A stretch of 14,109 nt of DNA from Actinomycetota bacterium (GTDB lineage Bacteria > Actinomycetota > Thermoleophilia > UBA2241): NCBI GenBank assembly GCA_003164655.1, contig PLTW01000176.1, positions 1 to 14,109 on the forward strand, read 5' to 3'. This document shows, one piece after another, positions 1-6,641 of this stretch. The notes under the pieces are model-generated. The model was not told the DNA's origin. It ran no database searches and was given only the letters and a program-made list of their open reading frames with translations. Position 1 is the first letter of the stretch, and each line of letters begins with the position of its first letter. The translations under genes and the position numbers were made by a program.

Positions 1-639
1 CTCGGCGGCGGCAGGAGACACGGCGGCGGCAGACGTGGCGGCGGCGGGCTCGACGGGCGCAGGCGCGGCCTCGAGCCCCAGTGCGACGCGCAGCGGCGCC
101 GCATCGCGCAGCCAGAGCGTGGTCGCGGCGCGGCGCACGACCTCGGGCAGCCGTTCGACGCGATCGCGCTGGAACAGCCGGCCGACCTCGTCGAAGGCGC
201 GCAGCGCCGCCAGGGCATTGCCACCCGAGGCCGACGAGGCAATGCCGGCCACGCACAGCACCCAGAGATCGTCGTCGCAGGCAAACGACCGACCTTCGGC
301 GCGCAGCCACGAGCAGCTCGCCATGAGCCGCGTGAGCAGCTTCACGGCGTCGAGGTCGCCGGCGCGCGCCACAAGACGCAGGCCGCTGGCGTCAAAATGG
401 TCGCCGGCCAGCAGCCTTGTGGGCAACGGCGTGCCGGGCGCCAGCAGGCGGCCGACGCGGTAGTGCGACAGGTAGCCTTCGTAGACGAACTCCAGGGCCA
501 GCGGGTAGAGGTCGGCGTCGGCGCCGGGGGCGAGCGCGGCGAACAGCGGCGCGTAGACCAGGTCGAACCCGGGCGGCGGCGGCGTGGCAAACGGCGCCGC
601 CGCCGCCCGCAGGGCCTCGCAAATGGTGGCGTCGTCCAC
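1..639 (-). CDS. Protein of unknown function, 3' part cut by window edge, downstream of rex
   Basis: The minus-strand frame is open from a GTG at 639 to the window edge, giving 213 codons without a stop. The GTG lies 5 nt after the rex stop, with a GAGAG-type ribosome site inside the rex end, so it is probably co-transcribed and translationally coupled with hemL-rex. The product begins DDATICEALRAA and contains a helical, well-conserved-looking core at residues 25-120 (FDLVYAPLFAAL, LEFVYEGYLSHYR, LLAGDHFDASGLRLVARAGD). It ends in an Ala/Pro-rich stretch from about residue 195 that looks like a linker to another segment outside the window. Third codon positions are strongly G/C, which supports real coding. 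I do not recognise the family. The helical LAGDxxxAxGL pattern faintly recalls isoprenoid-synthase-like helical proteins, but I would not assign that. Confidence 0.75.
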   Translation of the reverse strand, partial: MDDATICEALRAAAAPFATPPPPGFDLVYAPLFAALAPGADADLYPLALEFVYEGYLSHYRVGRLLAPGTPLPTRLLAGDHFDASGLRLVARAGDLDAVKLLTRLMASCSWLRAEGRSFACDDDLWVLCVAGIASSASGGNALAALRAFDEVGRLFQRDRVERLPEVVRRAATTLWLRDAAPLRVALGLEAAPAPVEPAAATSAAAVSPAAAE

Positions 640-644
640 GCCCG

Positions 645-1301
645 TCAGCTCTCGCGATCGAGATAGAACGACAGCGACATGAGCTCGCTCGAAAAGTCGA
701 CCTGGCGCACGATCACGTCGCGCGGCGCGAAGACCTTGACCGGCGCGAAGTTGAGGATGGCGCGCACGCGCTGCGCCGGCTCGAGCCCGACCAGGCGGTC
801 GATGATCGACTGGGCGGCGTGCGCCGGCACAGCGACGATGGCGATGTCGACACGCTGCTCGCAGCAGAAGGGCTCGAGGTCGGCGACGTCGCGAATGGTG
901 CGACCGTCGCCAAAACTCACGCCGACCTTCCGCTGGGAGGCGTCGAACATGGCGACCAGCTTGAAGCCCTGCTCGGCAAATCCCCGGTAGCGGGCCAGCG
1001 CCGTGCCCAGCGAGCCGGCGCCGATGATCACCACGTTCCACGACCGCTCCAGGCCGAGGCAGCGCTTGATCTCGTCGACCAGCCGGTCGACTTCGTAGCC
1101 CACACCGCGCGTGCCGAACTCGCCGAAGTACGAGAAGTCCTTGCGGATCTGGGCGGCGTTCAGGTCGATCAGTCCGGCGAGCTGCCTCGAGGAGACACGA
1201 TCCACGCCGCGCGCCTGGAGCTCGCGCAGCTTGCGCAGGTAGACCGTCAGACGAGGGACGGTGACCGCCGGGACCGCGCTCTTGTCGACGGGGCGCGCCA
1301 T
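645..1301 (-). CDS. rex: Redox-sensing transcriptional repressor Rex
   Basis: The product is 218 aa, the normal length for Rex, a dimeric repressor that binds operators when NADH is low and releases them when NADH rises. Residues 15-80 form the winged-helix DNA-binding domain with the signature QIRKDFSYFGEFGTRGVGY (51-69). Residues 89-105 hold the Rossmann dinucleotide motif VVIIGAGSLGTALARY. The C-terminus (VDFSSELMSLSFYL) is the domain-swapped helix typical of the family. The ATG at 1301 was chosen because AGGGA lies 7 nt upstream, overlapping the hemL stop; the frame stays open further upstream but has no good ribosome site. The gap after hemL is 10 nt, so rex is in the hemL operon. Linkage of rex to heme genes is known from Streptomyces (rex-hemACD); regulation of this operon by Rex is inferred. 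Confidence 0.97.
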   Translation of the reverse strand: MARPVDKSAVPAVTVPRLTVYLRKLRELQARGVDRVSSRQLAGLIDLNAAQIRKDFSYFGEFGTRGVGYEVDRLVDEIKRCLGLERSWNVVIIGAGSLGTALARYRGFAEQGFKLVAMFDASQRKVGVSFGDGRTIRDVADLEPFCCEQRVDIAIVAVPAHAAQSIIDRLVGLEPAQRVRAILNFAPVKVFAPRDVIVRQVDFSSELMSLSFYLDRES

Positions 1302-1311
1302 GCGACCGTCC

Positions 1312-2598
1312 CTAGAGAACCTCGAAAAACGACGCGGCCGCGTCGGTGGCCAAAGCCACATCGGCGTCGGTGAGCGCCAGCGAGATCATCGCCGACTCGA
1401 ACTGCGACGGCGCCAGGTACACGCCGTGTTCGAGCATGTGACGCCAGTAGCGGCCGTAGAGGGCGGTGTCGGCCCGCCCGGCGTCGGCGAAGCCGGTCAC
1501 CGGGCCCTCGCAGAAGAACAGCGTCATCATGGCGCCGACCCGGTTGAGCGTAGTCGGCACGCCGGCCCCGACCGCCGCCGCGACCAGGCCCTGGCAGACC
1601 TGCTGGGCGCGCGCCTCGAGCCGCTCGTAAACGCCGGGCTCGGCCAGCACCCGCAGCGTGGCGCTGCCGGCGGCCATGGCCAGCGGGTTGCCCGACAGCG
1701 TGCCCGCCTGATAGGTGGTGCCCAGCGGCGCGACCGTCTCCATGATGTCGGCGCGCCCGCCGAAGGCGCCGACCGGCAGGCCGCCGCCGATGATCTTGCC
1801 GAGGGTCGTCATGTCGGGGATCACGCCGTACAGCTCCTGAGCGCCGCCCCAGGCGACCCGGAACCCGGTGATCACCTCGTCGAAGATGAGCAGCGCGCCG
1901 GAGTCGCTGCACAGGCGGCGCACCGCCTCGAGAAAGCCGGGCTGCGGCGGCACGACCCCCATATTGCCGGCCACCGGTTCGACGATGACGCAGGCGATCT
2001 CGGCGCCGCGGGCGGCGAAGACCTCGCCCAGGGCGGCGGCGTCGTTGTACTCGACCAGGATGGTGTCGGCCGTGGTGGCCCTGGTGACGCCGGGGCTGTC
2101 GGGCAGCGCCAGCGTGAGCACGCCACTGCCGGCGGCCGCCAGAAACGGATCGGCGTGGCCATGGTAGCAGCCCACGAACTTGACTACCTTGTCGCGCCTG
2201 GTGAATCCGCGCGCCACCCGCAGGGCGCTCATGGTGGCCTCGGTGCCGGAGTTGACCATGCGCACGAGCTCGACCGAGGGGACGGCGTCGCAGATGAGGC
2301 GGGCGAGCTCGACTTCGAGCTCGGTCGGGGCGCCGAAGCTCGTGCCCAGATCGATCTGGGCACGAAGCCTGCCCACGACCTCGGGGTGGCCCCAGCCGAG
2401 GATCATCGGGCCCCACGACGAGACGAAGTCGACGAGCTCGTTGCCGTCGGCGTCCCAGATATGGGCGCCGCGGGCGCGGCTCATGAACAGCGGGTGGGAC
2501 ATGCCGACACCCTTCATGGCGCGCACCGGCGAGTTGACCCCGCCGGGGATGCACTTCAGCGCCTCGTCGAACAGACGCTTCGACGTCTCGGTCTTCAA
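1312..2598 (-). CDS. hemL: Glutamate-1-semialdehyde 2,1-aminomutase
   Basis: This PLP enzyme converts glutamate-1-semialdehyde to 5-aminolevulinate in the C5 pathway of tetrapyrrole synthesis. With the TTG start at 2598 it is 428 aa, matching the usual 425-430. The family start ETSKRLFDEALKCIPGGVNS is present, as are the PLP-binding NSGTEATMSALRVAR, FDEVITGFRV and the Schiff-base lysine K268 in TLGKIIGGGLPVGAFGG (K265 in E. coli). The TTG is preferred because an AGGGGAGG site sits about 4-5 nt upstream, and because a longer reading from ATG 2640 would overlap the proposed -10 box and add 14 unfamiliar residues. It is the first gene of the hemL-rex-unknown operon. Its substrate-making partner, glutamyl-tRNA reductase (hemA), is not in the window. 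Confidence 0.96.
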   Translation of the reverse strand: MKTETSKRLFDEALKCIPGGVNSPVRAMKGVGMSHPLFMSRARGAHIWDADGNELVDFVSSWGPMILGWGHPEVVGRLRAQIDLGTSFGAPTELEVELARLICDAVPSVELVRMVNSGTEATMSALRVARGFTRRDKVVKFVGCYHGHADPFLAAAGSGVLTLALPDSPGVTRATTADTILVEYNDAAALGEVFAARGAEIACVIVEPVAGNMGVVPPQPGFLEAVRRLCSDSGALLIFDEVITGFRVAWGGAQELYGVIPDMTTLGKIIGGGLPVGAFGGRADIMETVAPLGTTYQAGTLSGNPLAMAAGSATLRVLAEPGVYERLEARAQQVCQGLVAAAVGAGVPTTLNRVGAMMTLFFCEGPVTGFADAGRADTALYGRYWRHMLEHGVYLAPSQFESAMISLALTDADVALATDAAASFFEVL

Positions 2599-2609
2599 CT
2601 CCCCTCCCC

Positions 2610-2640
2610 TGTGCCGCACACCTTGTGATTGAAAGTACAT
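2610..2640. promoter_or_regulatory. Phased TGTG/CACA half-sites, possible Rex-type operator at hemL
   Basis: On the plus strand TGTG (2610), CACA (2617) and TGTG (2624) follow each other every 7 bp, and ACA closes the array at 2637-2639. TGTGCCGCACA (2610-2620) is a perfect 11-bp inverted repeat. TTGTGATTGAAAGTACAT (2623-2640) has the 18-bp geometry of the Rex operator TTGTGAA-N4-TTCACAA, with 6 of 7 matches in the left half but only 3 of 7 in the right. It sits over the -10/+1 region of hemL, where a repressor would act. This is a weak match and a proposal only. Confidence 0.3.
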
Positions 2641-2667
2641 ATTACCGTGACGGCGCTCGCAACGTCT
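2632..2667 (-). promoter_or_regulatory. Candidate hemL promoter
   Basis: On the minus strand a TAATAT -10 box (2644-2639) stands out in an otherwise GC-rich stretch, 41 nt before the TTG start. No convincing -35 is present at 17 nt; a TTGCGA further up is only 12 nt away. The start of transcription would be near 2632, leaving a leader of about 34 nt with the ribosome site. The call is based on the sequence only. Confidence 0.35.
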
Positions 2668-2805
2668 GCTGTCTGCCCGTTCTGGCCACGGCCGACGCCG
2701 ACCGACGATCGCAGCTTGGGGAATCCGGGCGCAGACATGCGCGGCCGGCGGCGGCCGGCCCGAGACGACCGGCCGGCGGGCGGTGGCAGACGGCGGTGGC
2801 TGCTG

Positions 2806-2828
2806 GCGGCGCCGGCCGGCGGCGCCGC
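2806..2828 (-). terminator. GC-rich hairpin after usp, terminator-like without U-tract
   Basis: A 9-bp perfect stem (GCGGCGCCG paired with CGGCGCCGC, 5-nt loop) starts 9 nt after the usp stop codon. It has no run of U after it on the minus strand, so it could slow or end transcription only in the manner of GC-rich hairpins, or protect the usp 3' end. The 238-nt gap between usp and hemL also holds the hemL promoter region; the rest (about 2670-2800) is GC-rich with no clear gene. Confidence 0.35.
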
Positions 2829-2836
2829 TCCACGAC

Positions 2837-3316
2837 TCAGGCGGGGCGCACGGCCTTGCGGCGCCGCCTGGCGGCCGGAACGACGAGCACCGGCTTGGTC
2901 GTGCTGTGCACGAGCTTGTAGGCGGTCGACCCCAGCACCATGGCGCCGATCGGCGACTCGCCGTGGGTGCCCACGACGATCATCTGCGCGCGCTGCTGAC
3001 GGGCCACGGTCAACAGGCCCTGAGCCGGACCGTCGTCGACCAGCACAGGCTCGATCGAGACGCCGTCGCCGCTTCGCGTCAGGGCTTCGCCGAGCAGCCT
3101 TTCGCCCAGCGCCCGGGCGTCGTCGAGCAACGTCTCGCCCAGCTCCTCGAGCGTGCCACGCGGCGCCAGCGACTCTCCCGTGTAGGTTCTGGGGCCACCG
3201 TAGGCGTAGGTGAGAAGCACCTTGGCGGAGAGCCGCCGCGCCAGGTCGATGGCCTCGTCGAGCGCCGCCTTGGCGCCGTCCGAGCCGTCGTAGCCGACCA
3301 CGATCCTGAAGGCCAT
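2837..3316 (-). CDS. Universal stress protein, UspA family, ATP-binding type
   Basis: This is a single-domain UspA protein of 159 aa, an alpha/beta nucleotide-binding fold that is cytoplasmic and linked to stress survival. The N-terminal strand and loop FRIVVGYDGSDGAKAALDEA is typical. Residues 116-130 read GTHGESPIGAMVLGS, which matches the ATP-binding pattern G-2X-G-9X-G(S/T) exactly, followed by VHSTTKPVLVVP. The tail is basic (RRRRKAVRP). The start ATG at 3316 has an AGGAAGGA ribosome site 8 nt upstream. It sits between the hemL operon and a divergent acetyltransferase gene and is probably transcribed alone. The exact stress signal cannot be read from the sequence. Confidence 0.95.
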   Translation of the reverse strand: MAFRIVVGYDGSDGAKAALDEAIDLARRLSAKVLLTYAYGGPRTYTGESLAPRGTLEELGETLLDDARALGERLLGEALTRSGDGVSIEPVLVDDGPAQGLLTVARQQRAQMIVVGTHGESPIGAMVLGSTAYKLVHSTTKPVLVVPAARRRRKAVRPA

Positions 3317-3796
3317 GTCTGTCGTCCTTCCTGCCTGTGAGGCACGACCGGTCGCGCGTCGTTGCCCAGGCAGTCGATGGTGTGGGTGGTCACCGCCTCA
3401 CCCCTTCTTACGGCCGGACCTGCCGCTCATGGGCAGGCTCGCCAACGGAGCGGCGGCACTCTGTGTTGCTGTTTTTCATTGTCGCAGGGCCGCGTTAGTG
3501 TCCCGTGAGGGGCGCTGCATCAGGGATCGGGCGCCGCACCGGGGCCGGGCGCTTCGTCCGCGGCCCTCCGCCGCTTCCCGGGCTCACACGCACCCTGGGT
3601 CATTACCTCCGCGTTACGCAGAGAGCGTGCAGCGGCGACCCACCGGCCGCGCACCACCGTGCCGCGAAAACGCGGCGATGATCGCGGCGCCGGTCTTCGA
3701 TTGGCCTGACCAGTCGGGTACGATGGCCGACGAAGCGCCAGGACGCGCCCCCGACCGGCGGACATGACCGCGAGTGACCGAGAAACGGGGTTGACG
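3317..3796. other. Divergent intergenic region between usp and the acetyltransferase gene
   Basis: About 450-480 nt hold no gene I can defend. Frames open here have poor composition and run into the neighbours. Visible structure: an inverted repeat CCTGCC/GGCAGG at 3419-3437, an AT-richer patch near 3470-3482 (tgtttttcattg), and a perfect 6-bp stem with an AAAA loop (GCCGCG/CGCGGC, 3661-3676). A strong ribosome-site-like AAGGGGTGAGG on the minus strand near 3400 precedes a GTG, but that frame overlaps usp and is not supported. The region must contain the promoters for usp and the GNAT gene. Confidence 0.6.
3696..3731 (+). promoter_or_regulatory. Candidate promoter of the acetyltransferase gene
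   Basis: TTCGAT (3696-3701) and TACGAT (3719-3724) are separated by 17 nt and resemble -35 and -10 boxes of a housekeeping actinobacterial promoter; the -35 match is weak (3 of 6). Transcription would start near 3731, before both possible start codons (3764 and 3797). Confidence 0.3.
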
Positions 3797-4252
3797 ATGA
3801 CCGCACGAACCGCTGACGACGAAGTGACCGTCCGCGACGCGCACGCAGACGAAGCGGCGCCGGTCGCCGAACTCATCCATGAGCTCGCCCGCACCGCGAA
3901 CCTGGAAAGCGACGTTACGGCGCAGCAGGTGCGCGCCTACCAGGAGCTCAGCGACAGCGGCATCCTCGTGGCGCAGCGCGGCGGCCGGCTGGTCGGCGCG
4001 CTCAGCTGGTTCGTGCGCCCCGGTCTTTTTCACGGCGGCCGCTGGGGCTGTATCGACGAGCTCATCGTCACGGCGCCCGCCCGGGGCAGGGGCGTCGGCG
4101 ACGCGCTCGTGACCGAGGCCCTGCGCCGCTTCGAGGCGGCCGGCTGCCGCGAGGCCGCGGTCTCCACGGAGCTCGACAACGACCGCGCGGCGGCGCTGTA
4201 CCGCAAGCACGGCCTCACCGACGAGTCGCGGCAGCTCGAGAAGCACTTCTGA
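3797..4252 (+). CDS. GNAT family N-acetyltransferase
   Basis: This 151-aa cytoplasmic acetyl-CoA-dependent acetyltransferase has one GNAT domain starting at VTVRDAHADEAAPVAELI (10-27). Motif A is seen as IDELIVTAPARGRGVGDALV (86-105), with the pyrophosphate-binding R/Q-x-x-G-x-G loop RGRGVG. Motif B is NDRAAALYRKHGL (128-140), with the usual Tyr. The ATG at 3797 was chosen because GGGG lies about 7 nt upstream; an in-frame ATG at 3764 would add 11 residues outside the domain and has only a close, weak GGCGG. The gene faces away from usp and towards ahbD, splitting the heme genes. The acceptor substrate is unknown; RimI-like protein acetylation and small-molecule resistance are both possible. 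Confidence 0.93.
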   Translation: MTARTADDEVTVRDAHADEAAPVAELIHELARTANLESDVTAQQVRAYQELSDSGILVAQRGGRLVGALSWFVRPGLFHGGRWGCIDELIVTAPARGRGVGDALVTEALRRFEAAGCREAAVSTELDNDRAAALYRKHGLTDESRQLEKHF

Positions 4253-4261
4253 GCCGGGCCG

Positions 4262-4275
4262 GTCCCGACCGGGAC
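4262..4275. terminator. Small hairpin between convergent GNAT and ahbD genes
   Basis: GTCCC-GACC-GGGAC forms a perfect 5-bp stem 10 nt after the acetyltransferase stop, in the 70-nt gap between two converging genes. There is no U-tract on either strand, so its role as a terminator is weakly supported. Confidence 0.25.
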
Positions 4276-4286
4276 GAACGCCACCG

Positions 4287-4350
4287 GCCGGTCGCCGGCG
4301 CCCAGCCGCGCCGCGAGCCGGGTCAGCCGGCCGCCGGCGCCCAGCCGCGC
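4287..4350. repeat. 25-bp direct repeat duplicating the 3' end of ahbD
   Basis: Two copies at 4287-4311 and 4326-4350 are identical in 24 of 25 bases and lie 39 bp apart, a multiple of three. The right copy encodes the last residues of AhbD (RGWAPAAG). The left copy lies after the stop codon in the same frame and would read RGWAPATG. This looks like an old 39-bp tandem duplication at the end of the gene. Confidence 0.7.
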
Positions 4351-5522
4351 GGCACGTAGGCGCAGTAGGGTTCTTCGGCCAGGTAGTCGCCGCTGCGCTC
4401 AAAGGCGCGCGCCCGGCAGCCGCCGCAGACCCGCTTGTACTCGCAGGCGCCACACTTGCCCTTGAGCGCGTCGAGGTCGCGCAGGTCGGCAAAGAGCGGC
4501 GACGTGCGCCAGATCTCGCCGAAGTCCTGCTGGCGAACGTTGCCGGCGGCCTTGTCGAAGTAGCCGCAGGGCTGCACGGCGCCGACGTGCGAGACAAAAC
4601 AGAAGCCCACCCCGGCCAGGCAGCCACGGCTCAGCGTGTTCAGGCCGCCGTGCGAGTGCGGATGCGCCTCGAGCTTGACCCCGTCGGCCCTGGCGCGCTG
4701 GCGCATGACCCGCCAGTAATGCGGCACGTCGGTCGGCTTGAAGAACAGCGGCGACGAGCGCTGGGCGTCGTAGATCCAGTTGAGCGTGCGCTCGTAGTCG
4801 TCGGGATCGAGCTCCTGCGCGGCGAGATCGTGGCCGCGCCCGGTGGGCACGAGCATGAAGGGGTGAAAGCTCACGGCGCCGAGCTCCTCGGCCAGGGCCA
4901 GCAGGCGTGGCAGGTAGGCCACGTTCAGACGGGAGATGGTCGAGTTGATCTGGATCTCGAGGCCGGCGTCCTGGGCGCTGCGGATGCCCCGCAGAGCAGA
5001 GTCGAAGGCCCCGGGACAGCCGCGAAAGCGGTCGTGGTCGACGGGGTCGGGAAAGTCGATGGAGACGCTGATGCGGCCGATGCCGGCGGCCATCATGTCG
5101 GCTGCCGCGGCGGGCGTGACGAGGGTGCCGTTGGGCGCCATCACCGGTCGCAGCCCGGCGTTGCGGGCGGCGGCGGCGATGACGAAGATGTCGGGTCGCA
5201 GCAGCGGCTCGCCCCCGGTGAGAATGAGGATCGGCTTGCCGGTGGCGGCGATCCGACCGACGAGATCCAGGCATTCCGATGTAGAGAGCTCGCCCTCGTA
5301 CGGGCCGTGCAGCGCCGAGGCGCGGCAGTGGGCGCAGGCCAGGTTGCAGCTGCGGGTGACCTCCCAGGCCACGACCCGCGGCGCGCTCGCGTCGAGCGCC
5401 GCGCGGCGCCGGGGTTCGCGGGCGGCGACGTCGGCGGCCGGATGGCCGCCCTCGCCGGCGGCGGGGCCGGCGTCGGAGACGCCGTAGGGCAAGGGATCGC
5501 CGGCGCGGTCTGAGGCTGCCAT
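4323..5522 (-). CDS. ahbD: Radical SAM/SPASM protein, AhbD-type heme b synthase
   Basis: AhbD decarboxylates two propionates of Fe-coproporphyrin III to make heme b, the last step of the siroheme-dependent pathway. The product is 399 aa. The radical SAM cluster motif CNLACAHC is at residues 59-66 (C59, C63, C66) and GGEP at 103-106. The C-terminal SPASM-like domain has cysteines 301, 308, 319, 357, 360, 366, 369 and 387, with the characteristic GAVQPCGYFDKAAGNVR and CGACEYKRVCGGCRARA. The start WEVTRSCNLACAHCRASALH and ELSTSECLDLV also fit AhbD better than AhbC or NirJ. The first 48 residues are a low-complexity Pro/Ala/Gly extension. The gene begins 30 nt after hemB, so the two form an operon. 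A close paralogue such as NirJ2 cannot be fully excluded; radical SAM/SPASM membership is certain. Confidence 0.88.
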   Translation of the reverse strand: MAASDRAGDPLPYGVSDAGPAAGEGGHPAADVAAREPRRRAALDASAPRVVAWEVTRSCNLACAHCRASALHGPYEGELSTSECLDLVGRIAATGKPILILTGGEPLLRPDIFVIAAAARNAGLRPVMAPNGTLVTPAAAADMMAAGIGRISVSIDFPDPVDHDRFRGCPGAFDSALRGIRSAQDAGLEIQINSTISRLNVAYLPRLLALAEELGAVSFHPFMLVPTGRGHDLAAQELDPDDYERTLNWIYDAQRSSPLFFKPTDVPHYWRVMRQRARADGVKLEAHPHSHGGLNTLSRGCLAGVGFCFVSHVGAVQPCGYFDKAAGNVRQQDFGEIWRTSPLFADLRDLDALKGKCGACEYKRVCGGCRARAFERSGDYLAEEPYCAYVPRGWAPAAG

Positions 5523-5552
5523 GGCCTGCCCGGATAATGGGCGGCGGGGCGC

Positions 5553-6533
5553 CTAGAGCTCCTGCGACAGCCAGCGCACAGCGTCTTTGGCGTGGTAGGT
5601 GATGATGAGGTCGGCGCCGGCCCGCCTGATGGACAGCAGGGCCTCCATGACACAGGCGCGCTCGTCGAGCCAGCCGTTGGCCGCGGCCGCCTTGATCATG
5701 GCGTACTCGCCGCTGACGTTGTAGGCAGCCAGCGGGAACTTGGTCTCCTGCTTGACCATCTTGATCACGTCGAGGTAGGGCAGCGCCGGTTTGACCATGA
5801 CGATGTCGGCGCCCTCCTCGATGTCGAGCAGGGCCTCGCGCACAGCCTCTTCGCCGTTGGCCACGTCCATCTGGTAGGTCTTGCGATCGCCGAACATGGG
5901 CGGCGACTCGGCGGCGTCGCGGAACGGACCGTAGAAGGCCGAGGCGAACTTGGCCGAGTAGGCCATGATGACCGTGTCGCTGAAGCCTTCGTCGTCGAGA
6001 CTCGCCCGGATGGCCGCTACGCGGCCATCCATCATGTCGGACGGCGCCACGATGTCGGCCCCGGCCTCGGCGTGACTCACGGCCATCTTGGCCAGCAGCT
6101 CAAGAGTCAGGTCGTTGACGATCTCGCCGTCCTGCACCACGCCGCAGTGGCCGTGATCCATGTAGGCGCACAGACAGACGTCGGTGGCCACGACCAGATC
6201 GGGGGCTTCGTCTTTGATGGCGCGCACGGCGAGCTGCACGACACCCTCGGGGTCGTAGGCACTGCCGGCCGCCGAGTCCTTGTGCGACGGGATGCCGAAC
6301 AGCAGGACGGCCGGAATGCCGAGCCGCTGGACCTCGCGCACCTCGGCCAGAAGGTTGCCGATCGAGAGCTGCTCGCAGCCGGGCATGGAGGGTATCGGCC
6401 GCTTGACGTTCTCACCGTGCGACACGAAAAGCGGGTAGATGAAGTCGTCGGGAGAGAGCGCTGTCTCGCGCATCATGCGGCGCAGCGTGGGGGTGCGTCG
6501 CAGCCGCCGCATGCGGTACGTGGGAAAGTACAT
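5553..6533 (-). CDS. hemB: Porphobilinogen synthase (delta-aminolevulinic acid dehydratase)
   Basis: HemB condenses two 5-aminolevulinate molecules to porphobilinogen, the second common step of tetrapyrrole synthesis. From the ATG at 6533 the protein is 326 aa, as usual (about 324-330), and begins MYFPTYRMRRLRRTPTLRRM. The two Schiff-base lysines are K195 (YSAKFASAFYGPF) and K248 (MVKPALPYLDV). Cysteines 120, 122 and 130 in DVCLCAYMDHGHCG give the zinc-dependent active-site type. The start is preferred over ATG 6551 because GGAAGGA is placed 9 nt before it. It is the first gene of the hemB-ahbD operon. Its substrate comes from HemL, encoded in the neighbouring operon. Confidence 0.97.
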   Translation of the reverse strand: MYFPTYRMRRLRRTPTLRRMMRETALSPDDFIYPLFVSHGENVKRPIPSMPGCEQLSIGNLLAEVREVQRLGIPAVLLFGIPSHKDSAAGSAYDPEGVVQLAVRAIKDEAPDLVVATDVCLCAYMDHGHCGVVQDGEIVNDLTLELLAKMAVSHAEAGADIVAPSDMMDGRVAAIRASLDDEGFSDTVIMAYSAKFASAFYGPFRDAAESPPMFGDRKTYQMDVANGEEAVREALLDIEEGADIVMVKPALPYLDVIKMVKQETKFPLAAYNVSGEYAMIKAAAANGWLDERACVMEALLSIRRAGADLIITYHAKDAVRWLSQEL

Positions 6534-6557
6534 GTGATCCGGTCCTTCCATAGGCCA

Positions 6558-6587
6558 AGCCTGCTCAGGCTCTACGGAATCTATTCC
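6558..6587. repeat. Two small inverted repeats at the hemB promoter and leader
   Basis: AGCCTG-CT-CAGGCT (6558-6571) is a perfect inverted repeat lying at the very start of the predicted hemB transcript, just before the ribosome site. GGAAT-CT-ATTCC (6576-6587) is a second perfect one that covers the -10 box. Either could bind a regulator as DNA, or the first could fold as RNA near the ribosome site. Confidence 0.4.
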
Positions 6588-6607
6588 CCGGTCCGCCGCT
6601 CTGACAA
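6571..6607 (-). promoter_or_regulatory. Candidate promoter of the hemB-ahbD operon
   Basis: On the minus strand TTGTCA (6607-6602; 5 of 6 to TTGACA) and TAGATT (6583-6578; 4 of 6 to TATAAT) are spaced by 18 nt. Transcription would begin near 6571, giving a 37-nt leader. This is the best-looking housekeeping promoter in the window. Confidence 0.5.
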
Positions 6608-6641
6608 GGCCGTGAGGGCGGCGACGCCCCCCTGCCGCCTG

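Noticed and set aside
1302..1361. N-terminal extension of Rex from a GTG at 1361
   Set aside because: It would overlap the hemL 3' end, adds 20 residues before the normal Rex start and lacks a ribosome site, unlike ATG 1301.
1261..2628. Long plus-strand open frame opposite hemL (455 codons)
   Set aside because: It is the mirror of a clearly identified hemL in a GC-rich genome; its product has no recognisable domains.
3079..3393. Minus-strand GTG frame with a strong AAGGGGTGAGG site before usp
   Set aside because: Most of it overlaps usp in another frame with Arg/Ser/Pro-rich sequence. The site could at most serve a very short leader peptide, for which I see no support.
3614..4627. Minus-strand frame across the GNAT gene and the end of ahbD
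   Set aside because: Its composition is that of an antisense shadow and both covered genes have strong family signatures.
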